Shown here: in pieces, positions 56,561 to 64,000 of the stretch
Position numbering within the stretch: the stretch's first letter is position 1
Layout of the letters: every line of letters starts with the position of its first letter
From: Hemerocallis citrina
Lineage: Eukaryota > Streptophyta > Magnoliopsida > Asparagales > Asphodelaceae
Assembly (NCBI GenBank): GCA_017893485.1
Contig: CM030361.1
Coordinates: 140,944,461-141,008,460, forward strand
DNA length: 64,000 nt
Reading direction: 5' to 3'
The notes under the pieces: model-generated
Database searches by the model: none
What the model was told of the DNA's origin: nothing
What the model saw: only the letters and a program-made list of their open reading frames with translations
Translations under genes and position numbers: made by a program

Positions 56561-57430
56561 GCTAAAGGCTTCGAGTGGGGGCTACAGCAACAGGAGTCCT
56601 TTGACAAGCTCAAAAAGTATTTGTCCAACCCCCTCTCCTAAGTAAGCTGGCACCTGGAGAGGTCTTATACCCCTACCTCGCAGCTTCGGAGCCGATGCTC
56701 AGCACGGTCCTCGTGAGGAAAGAGAATAAGATGCAAAAGCCCATCTATTACGTGAGTAAGGTGCTCCACGATGCCGAACTCTGTTATCCGAAATTGGAAA
56801 AGATGGCACTCGCCTTGGTCAAGGCGGTCTGAAAGCTCCACCCCTACTTCCAATCCCACTCGGTGGTCGTCCTTACCTACCTACCGCTGAAACAGGTTCT
56901 CCACAAGCCGGAGACTTCTGGACGGCTCATGAAGTGGTCCATCGAGCTAAGTCAGCACGACATCAGCTACCAGCCCAGGACGGCGATAAAGGCCCAAGCC
57001 TTGGCCGAGTTTATCGTGGAGAACACCATCCCCGACTCATGCGAGTCGCCTATCGACCCCTCCATCTGGACCGTCTATGTGGACGGGTCCTCCTGTGCCG
57101 ATGGAAGTGGGGCTAGCATCATCCTAACTAGCCCCGATGCTTTCGTCCTCTAGTACTCCCTCCGCCTGAACTTCCCGGCATCAAACAATGAGGCAGAATA
57201 TGAAGCCCTAATTGCGGGGCTCTGCTTGGCTCGCAAGGCGGGTGCCAAACAAGTAAGGGTCTTCAGCGACTTTCAGTTAGTGGTCAATCAAGTATCCAGG
57301 GAGTACGAGGCGAGAGATGACCAAATGGCTAGGTACTTGGCAAAGGTGAGGGAGCTTCTAGCTCTATTCAGAGATGTTCAACTCCAGCGGGTTCCCAGAG
57401 AGGAAAATGCGTAAGCGGATGCCCTCTCTA
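56561..57430 (+). pseudogene. Element D RNase H and second archaeal-type RNase H
   Basis: The first RNase H shows YLAASEPMLSTVLVR and KPIYYVSKVLHDAE, with a stop replacing a residue near 56830. The second domain has WTVYVDGSSCADGSG, NNEAEYEALIAGL and VFSDFQLVVNQV, the pattern of archaeal-like RNase H. Two RNase H domains in one pol are a hallmark of the Tat lineage. TAG near 57151 and TAA near 57412 interrupt it. Confidence 0.88.
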
Positions 57431-58780
57431 AGCTCTTCTCCTCGTCCCTCCAAGGTCTACAGTGGACTGTCCTAATAGAAGTCCTTCTCAAACCTAGCAT
57501 CGACGAAGATGGCTCGAAGCCAATGGAAGCCTACCACCTAACACTTGGGGAAAACTTGGATGAAGCCCCTCCTCGAGTATCTCCGAGACGGAGTCCTCCC
57601 CGAAGATCCGAAAGAAGCAAGGAGGATCAGGACACGAGGAGAGCGGTACACACTCCTGGATGGGATTATGTACAAATGCTCCTACACCCAGGTCGATGGT
57701 CGGCCCTACCTGAGATGCCTCTCCCTAGAAGCGGTGCTCTACGCACTAAGGGAAGCCCATGATGGTCTATGTGGTGCGCACTTGGGAGCGAGATCCCTTG
57801 CCCGGAAGCTTTTGAACTACGGGTACTCTGGCCTACACTATTAAGTAACTCCGAGGAGTACGTCCACCAGTGCGACTCCTGCTAGAAGTTCGCCCCAATC
57901 TATCGCCTTCCCCAAGCACAACTTGCCTCCCTAGCAAGTCCAATCCCATTCGCAATGTGGGAGATGGATTTGCTCGGACCTTTCCCTCCGGTACCAGGCC
58001 AACTGAAGTTCTTGGTGGTAGCAATAGACTACTTCTCCAAATGGATAGAGGCCGAACCTCTCTTAACGATCACCAAGAACAGGGTGCAGAAGTTCTTTTG
58101 GAAGAACATTGTCTGTCAGTTCAGGGTACCTCGCATTCTCGTAACCGACAACGGGACCCAATTTACGGGAGCGGCCTTCCACGACTTTTGCACCGACCTC
58201 GAGATTCAACAGCGGTTCTCTTCAGTAGCGCACCCCCTGTCCAACGGCCAAGCTGAGAATGCGAACCGACAAATCCTCACAGGCTTTAAAGAAGAGGCTC
58301 GACAAGTTCACCAAAGGGCTATGGGTCGAACAACTCCCCAATGTGCTTTGGTGCTACCGCACCACCAAAAGAACTCCGACGGGTGAATCCCCTTTCAACC
58401 TCACATACGGATCAGAAGCTCTTATCCCTTTGGAGGTGAGTCTGCCTTCACCTCGACTCATAGCTTACAACGAGGCACAGAATGTGAGCCAGCTTCGCAA
58501 CTGCCTAGACCTCATTGACGAGATCCGCAAAAGAGCCTCAATCTATCAGGAGACCTACCGTCGTAGGATCACTCAAGCTTACAATAAGAGGGTGCGACCG
58601 ACCAACCTAAAGGAAGGGGACTTAGTGCTGAGAAAGTTATCAATTTCAGATCCAAGCAAAAGAGGCAAGCTGGCACCCAATTGGAAAGGACCATATAAGG
58701 TCTCCAGAGTATACCCCCGGGCGCGTATCAACTCAAAGACCCGGGGGAGGCAGGAAGATGCCAAGGACTTGAAATGCTGA
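57431..58780 (+). pseudogene. Element D integrase (broken)
   Basis: The HHCC region reads CGAHLGARSLARKLL, then after a frameshift CDSC-stop-KFAPIY (57840-57900; Gln expected). The core carries MWEMDLLGPFPPV, AIDYFSKWIEAEPL, VTDNGTQFTGAAF (second Asp) and NGQAENANRQIL (Glu). A frameshift near 58265 moves to the C-terminal frame with PNVLWCYRTTKRTPTGESPF and KLAPNWKGPYKV. The polyprotein ends near 58780. Confidence 0.9.
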
Positions 58781-59018
58781 GCACTTGATGAAGTACTGAG
58801 AGGGTGTCTAAACGCCGCTCCAAGCAAAAACCTTACTTATATCTTCTTTTTAATCAAAATGTAAAGGCGGTCTGTAATTTAGAAGCGGCCGCCCGGTTAT
58901 TTCCAATGAAGAGAAATTTCTCCTCACAACTTCCCTACCTTTTGAGTAAACAAACTCTACCTAGAAAATTCTCTATTTTTGGGGTAGTCCAACTCTATTT
59001 GCAAAAAAAAATATACTT

Positions 59019-59700
59019 TTTAAACGACGAAGTTTGAAGTTCAACACTTGGCTCGATTCCACTTCTACTACTCGCTCATAAGCGAGTAAGAAGTGGTTCG
59101 CCATTCGAAATTGCTCCCACAACCGTTGACTCTCTTTTAAACGACGAAGTTCGGAGTCCAACACTTGGCTCGATTCCGCTTCTACTACTCACTCATAAGA
59201 GAGTAAGAAGTGGTTCACCATTTGGAATTGCTCCCACAACCGTTGACTCTCTTTCAAACGACAAAGTTCGGAGTCCAACACTTGGCTCGATTCTGCTTCT
59301 ACAACTCGCTCATAAGCGAGTAAGAAGTGGTTCGCCATTCAACATTGCTCCCACAACCGTTGACTCTCTTTTAAACGACAAAGTTCGGAGTCCAACACTT
59401 GGCTCAACTCCGCTTCTACTACTCGCTCATAAGCGAGTAGGAAGTGGTTTCCCATTCGGAATTGCTCCCACAACCGTTGACTCTCTTTCAAACGACGAAG
59501 TTCGGAGTCCAACACTTGGCTCGATTCTGCTTCTACTACTCGCTCATAAGCGAGTAAGAAGTGGTTCACCAGTCGGAATTGCTCCCAATCATTAACTCTC
59601 CTTTAAACGACGAAGTTTGGAGTCCAACACTTGGCTCGACTCCGCTTCCACTACTCGCTCATAAGCAAGTAACAAGTGGTTCGCTATTCGGGAGTGCTCC
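59019..59700. repeat. 117-bp minisatellite in the 3' region of element D (about 6 units)
   Basis: The anchor CACTTGGCTC starts at 59045, 59162, 59279, 59396, 59513 and 59628: spacing 117 four times, then 115. Each unit contains the palindrome ACTCGCT-CATA-AGCGAGT, altered in some units. 117 is 39 codons, and the minus strand keeps a frame with NHFLLAYERVVEAESSQVLD repeated. Tat elements are known for tandem repeats in the 3' UTR that can seed satellites. Confidence 0.92.
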
Positions 59701-60093
59701 TACAACTATCGACAACCATAGATGCTAACAAAACACACAAGTGCAAAAAAAAAACAAGTATCATTTCAGTAAACTTTGAGGAACAAGTCAAATTATAAGA
59801 CCAAATACTCATCTTTATGATGAATTACAAAATTGACAAGCCAAAATTACAAGACTACTTCATCGCCTCCTAGGAAGTGGGATACTCCTCTTGAGCGACA
59901 AACGAGGACGGCGAACATTTTGTCGCTGCGACCCCGCACCCGTTGAGGTCCCCAAGCCGGCGAGCCTAGTTGTGTCTCTGAGCATTGCGCCAGCTGAGGC
60001 TCCACTCGACGAACCAGCAACTCCGCTTTGAGCATCCCTAGGACGCCCTGGGATGGGAGGCTAACATAACGCTAACTCGTAGAATGATTGTCC

Positions 60094-60635
60094 CTACGAG
60101 TACTCGTCTCGAGAGTAGGATGTGGTCCTGACGTTGCTCCTCTCCGAAAAATGTCGTAGTCGGTGAACCTCCGCCTCTAACTCAACGATGCGCTCCTTCA
60201 GCGAATCATCTGTTACCTTGACTTGTAGGTGAGGAATTCTGCTCGTATTACCCACACGAGAAGCTTCAATGATAGTTCGCCAAAGCTGCGCCGTCTCCAG
60301 GCTCTTCTCGAGCACCACGTTCTTCATAACATCTCTCTCCGCACTGACATCAAATAGGGTCTGCCGAAGTGACTCTGTCTCCCCTTCAGGGGGCGCTTCT
60401 CGAGCTCGTTTCTTTAGTCGCTTCAACTCGAAGTTGCACCGCGCTAGCGTTAATTTGTGATGACCTAGTTCTGCCTCGCTCTTGAGAAACCTCTCTCGAC
60501 TACGAGAGAGGGCCAACCTCGTCGCTCCTAAGTCAATCTGAAGATGAGAGGCCTCAGCTGCTACCATCTTCGGCGATGCCTCGACCCATTGACACAACTC
60601 GGCAATCTGAAAAGCAAGAACACAACAATGCTGAG
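60094..60635 (-). pseudogene. Second antisense ORF in element D (coiled-coil)
   Basis: The minus frame runs from a probable splice acceptor (TTGCTTTTCAG, exon start near 60607) through IAELCQWVEASPKMVAAEA, RERFLKSEAELGHHKLTLAR, RLKKRAREAPPEGETESL and ERIVELEAEVHRLRHF. Regular heptads and charge suggest a coiled coil. I cannot name it. It lies downstream (antisense direction) of the first antisense gene and may be a separate exon set of it. It is uninterrupted for 185 codons (from an in-frame Met at 60651). Confidence 0.5.
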
Positions 60636-61400
60636 CTCGAGAAACACCCATAGTAATGGCTCATCTATGAAACAACTTAGGCCCCAACACTTAGTCGATT
60701 TTCACCAAAAGTCAGTCTTTCATTAAAAAACTCAAGTACAAATAGCGGTGGTCAGTTCGCTGTTAGGCATCAGTACAAAAGACCCTAGATGAAGAACCAC
60801 GACTAAAACACAGAAAAGTTACTAAGGGGGTTGAGTGTCCACCTCGGCGGATGGAACCACGAGCCCTAAGTCACCTTCGCCGCCCCCAGCTATCTCTGAC
60901 GCCGGTGCCATCTCCAAAGGAGGCTCGGTCACTACGTCCTCCTCAACGGTAGCATCGTCTCCTCCTTCAGCCTCTGCCCCTTCCTCGTCGGGGAACAAGA
61001 AATACCCCGAATAATCGAAGTCGGAGATACGTTCGCCGACATCCTTCAGCGCCTTGGCGTAGGCCTTTCGCATGTTCTGCTCCAAATAGTCGATCGCCTC
61101 CTTCTCCGTCGCGGCCGTGGCCTCCTTCACAGCCATATCCATCTCGAATGCAGCCTTCTCCCTCTCAACAGTCCTCTCCCGAGCCATCTCCTCCTTCTTC
61201 GCAGCAGCGGAGTCCTTCACCATCGCCAGCGCCTCCTCCAGAAGCCTGATTTCGGTGGCTTGCGTTTCTACCTTGAGAGCGGCCGCCTCTAGCTCTCTCT
61301 TGGCCTTCGAGCGCTCCACCCTCTCCCGATCCTGCAGAGCCTTCAGCTCTTTCTCCTGCTCCACCACTTGTTTCATCAGGTGGCTGAAATGACAGATCGC

Positions 61401-61474
61401 CTGCGAGAAGAGCAGTGGTTCAAGAGAAGGGCGAATAAAGAAGACGAAGGTCGAGCGGGAGATTGAGGCTTACT
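61401..61474 (-). other. Intron 2 of the element D antisense gene
   Basis: On the minus strand GTAAGCCTC (donor at 61474) to TTCTCGCAG (acceptor at 61401), 74 bases. Removal joins AKAQMI to AICHFSHLMKQ in frame. Confidence 0.65.
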
Positions 61475-61916
61475 ATCATCTGCGCCTTGGCAATCTCCAA
61501 GGCCGAGTCGCCCACTCTCCCGTGCTCCATCGCTGCCTTGTCCTTGGGCATGGCGAGGCTGCAGACGACATCCATGCAACTTGTCGAGTCTCCGAGGAAA
61601 CCGTCATGCCTAAGAACCTACCAATCCGGCACGAAGATCCTCTTCAGCTCGTCCGTCAGTATCACCTCGGCCGCCATCGTGCGAGGTGGAGCTGTCAGGG
61701 CGAGCATAGCCGAACAGTCAAGTTCCTTCGCCAACAGAGCAACAGGACTGGGGACGGCATCCAAGTCCACAACGGGGCCGGCGGCACTATCAACTTGTGC
61801 TACCATCTACGAATTCGGCCGGGCAACGGCGCACTTTCTCTTTTTCTCCTCAACTCACTTGCCACTCAGCGCCGATCACCTGTTCATAATATCCTCGAAG
61901 TCCATGGTAGTAGATC

Positions 61917-62010
61917 CTGCAAAAAGAGATTAAAAAAAAGGGGGGACAAGATTAGAATTTTGTTACCACTAAAATACTTGGAAGTACGATCGATGAAAGA
62001 GAACTCGTAC
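61917..62010 (-). other. Intron 1 of the element D antisense gene
   Basis: On the minus strand GTACGAGTTC (donor at 62010) to CTCTTTTTGCAG (acceptor at 61917), 94 bases with a clear polypyrimidine tract. Joining gives LMDP, Arg (split codon), STTMDFED in frame. Confidence 0.65.
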
Positions 62011-62429
62011 TAGGGTCCATCAGGCTATGGACTTCCCCAAAGAGGCTCTCCTCGGAGATCTCGTTCCAATGCATAGTAGGCCGGTCCAAGAGGATGCCGA
62101 CCATTTCGTCCTCTTCGGGACTCAAGGTCGGCTCCATCTTTGCCCTCTTCTGCACATCCTCCCTCCACACCGTGGGGATGTCCCATGGCTTTTTACCCCC
62201 AAACAAGGAAGTATTTATCTCGCCAACACTTCACGGAGTCAGGATTGTCGACCAACTTAAAACCCTTCCGAGCGGTAAGATAGAAGCGGTACTCCGTCCT
62301 TGTCTTTTGATGGATCTTGTACAAACGGCGAAGCACGCTAATCCTAGGTTCGATCCTGGCGGCCTGACAATGAAGGACGAACCCCGTGATGTTCCTCCAA
62401 ATGTTCAGCATCAGCTGAATGGGGGGTAC

Positions 62430-64000
62430 TGTCACGACCCGCTTCCCAAAAATACGAAAAACGAGTACATAACAAAAGACCATCGAATGATTTTCATCAT
62501 CCTTAAGCTGTTCAAGAATCTTTACAACATATCACAAAAATAATCAGAGTCAGAAGCCAGAAAAATAACAACCAACATGCAATATTGAAACAAAACACCA
62601 ACAGAAATTTACTTGAAACCAAGTACAATATTCTCAAATAAATTAGAGTCTGGAGTAAAACAAATATCCTGGGTCACATCGCCCAAATACAGATAATATC
62701 CAATAAACCAAATACACTTTATTCATTGTTCAAGCAACAACTAATAATAATAATAAAGCAGAAACTCCTGCACTAATACATCATCTCGCTAATACCATTT
62801 GGCAGTCGTCCATCCTGATCTGCAATTAGTAAATTTGCAGGAAATAGAGAAAAGAAGAAAACAAGTACCCGTCAATTGCAAGTCGCGGGTTACAAATAAT
62901 GTAGGATACAAGCACATAGGGGAAAACTAACAGATCTAATTAATAGTAGAAACAGACCTAGTATGGTATACGAACATGTGTCAAGTGTCAAGTGTCAGAT
63001 AGTATGCAATCAGATATACAGATAGTGTCAAGTGATAATGTGTCACGTGGTAGTGTCAGACAGATAACAGATAATCAGATAATAAGATAACAGATAGTCA
63101 GATACATATAACAGATTTAGATTTAGATTCAGATTCAAATTTCAGATACAGATACAGATTCAGATTTTTATAAGTCTTGTATTAATTACTAACTAGGTAG
63201 TACTTCATATGCCATCTTTTTATCACATAGGTGCTACATTCAAAACAGTTACATTTGTAGATTTTGTAGGGGATCATATAGGGCCGTGTAATCAGGGTTC
63301 AGATAGATATCAGATAACAGATCAGACAGATAGAACCTAGTGGTTCTCTTCTTCTCTACACCTTCCTATAAGAAGTAATGTAGACATGGTCAGATAACAG
63401 ATCCAGACAGACAGATAGAACCTAGTGGTTCTCTTCTCCTCTACACCTTCAAGAAGTAATGTAGACAGGGTCAGATAACAGATAATCATATGGGAAACAC
63501 GGGCCCCCTTCTAAGTACACATTTCTATGCTTTCCCACTACTAAGTCTTTCCCATAAACTCCGACTTGGTTACTTTTATTATGGTCATCAAACAGGCATG
63601 AATGTGTACGAAATAGTGTCAAATTAACATGGTATAATCAGTATTAGGTTCAAGGAAAAAAATAAACATGCATAGATAATATACAGTCACATAAACGAGC
63701 AATACAGTGTATGTTCATATTCAGGACAGCATGACAGTACAATACTGAAACAGTGATTCCCGACGCTACAGAAATGCAAATATGGATCCGTCAAAGGATC
63801 TGGAAAATAGACATCCACCCAAATCGAGCGAATATAAATAAGTCATATAGTGCTAACATCTTAACTAAAAACAGGTTCGAAGACAGAAAACATGTTCAGT
63901 CAGAAATCAGGAAAACGAATTCTCAGTCTGAAAAACAGCATCAGAACTCATCAATTAAATTCAGGAAAAATGTGGGGTATTCCCCTATAAGTTTAGAACC
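62430..64000 (-). mobile_element. Tekay-type LTR, minus strand (partial)
   Basis: On the plus strand it starts TGTCACGACCCGCTTCCCA, the reverse of the family end. It contains the conserved block (63536-63575, minus strand), a diverged hairpin (63785-63802) and a hypervariable CAGATAACAGATAATCAG tract (62965-63160). No primer site borders 62430, so this is a 3' LTR or solo LTR; it continues off the right edge. It lies in the antisense gene of element D. The antisense ORF reading into 62483 is partly LTR. Confidence 0.88.

Larger units (their letters stand above)
34855..62429 (+). mobile_element. Element D: Tat-lineage Ty3/gypsy retrotransposon (split by E)
   Basis: After removing element E the order is short LTR, primer site, gag, protease, RT, RNase H, a second RNase H of the archaeal-like type, integrase, minisatellite and antisense genes. 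Two RNase H domains and an antisense gene after pol mark the Tat lineage. The coding region is GC-rich, unlike its neighbours. It is broken by many stops and frameshifts. The 3' LTR is outside the window, because another LTR was inserted at 62430. Confidence 0.9.
60822..62429 (-). pseudogene. Antisense gene of element D (putative 'gypsy-type transposon' protein), three exons
   Basis: Exon 1 (62429-62011) reads VPPIQLMLNIWRNITGF, YRFYLTARKGFKLV and, after a frameshift near 62205, KPWDIPTVWREDVQK, which resembles the conserved domain of antisense ORFs in Tat elements (Transposase_28-like). Exon 2 (61916-61475) keeps one frame with four stops, MDFEDIMNR to LEIAKAQMI. Exon 3 (61400-60822) is a coiled coil (KQVVEQEKELKALQDRERVE) with an acidic tail (SDFDYSGYFLFPDEEGAEAE). 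Two introns, 94 and 74 bases, join the exons in frame. The 5' part is lost to the LTR at 62430. The function is unknown. Confidence 0.72.

Noticed and set aside
59019..59700. CRISPR-like array
   Set aside because: Whole 117-bp units repeat with no unique spacers, and the context is a plant retrotransposon.

Overview
The window is plant nuclear DNA, almost certainly intergenic heterochromatin of a large angiosperm genome (probably a eudicot; genus cannot be read from the sequence). I see no host gene, rRNA gene or functional tRNA gene. Essentially every base can be placed in a transposable element or a viral relic, and most coding parts are broken by stops and frameshifts.

Layout. 1-4335: a minus-strand Tekay/Del-type LTR split by a plus-strand solo LTR (765-4122). 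4336-27697: one old, divergent LTR (pieces 4336-5097, 16937-18717, 27412-27697). It was invaded by a complete minus-strand Tekay element B (5098-16931, TSD GTAAA) and by a 5'-truncated LINE (18718-27411, 13-bp TSD). The LINE was itself invaded by a young, gag-only Athila-type element C (19598-26215, TSD CCCAG). 27698-34854: a minus-strand endogenous pararetrovirus (Caulimoviridae) with the order coat protein, movement protein, protease, reverse transcriptase, RNase H. It is interrupted by a non-autonomous Helitron and carries a ~2.1-kb tandem duplication whose breakpoint lies at the Helitron terminus. 34855-62429: a Tat-lineage element D with gag, PR, RT, two RNase H domains, INT, a 117-bp minisatellite and an antisense, intron-containing gene. 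Its gag is split by Tekay element E (36667-54101, TSD ACCTT), whose integrase is split in turn by the deleted Tekay relative F (44387-49967, TSD ACCAG). 62430-64000: a minus-strand Tekay-type LTR inserted in D's antisense gene and leaving the window.

How the parts relate. Target-site duplications and ORF continuity give the relative order of insertion (F after E after D; C after LINE after old LTR; B after old LTR). Tekay elements B and E encode gag, protease, RT, RNase H and an integrase ending in a chromodomain-like tail, primed by initiator-Met tRNA. C and D use the TGGCGCC-type primer sites of the Athila and Tat lineages.

Most noteworthy are candidate spliceosomal introns at the gag-protease junction of two different Tekay families, the antisense spliced gene of D, two coding-frame minisatellites (117 bp and 27 bp), Pol III promoter boxes inside an LTR, the Helitron-bounded duplication in the viral relic, and nonsense mutations dominated by CAG to TAG. 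Boundaries and homology calls were made by eye from sequence; no alignment or database search was run.
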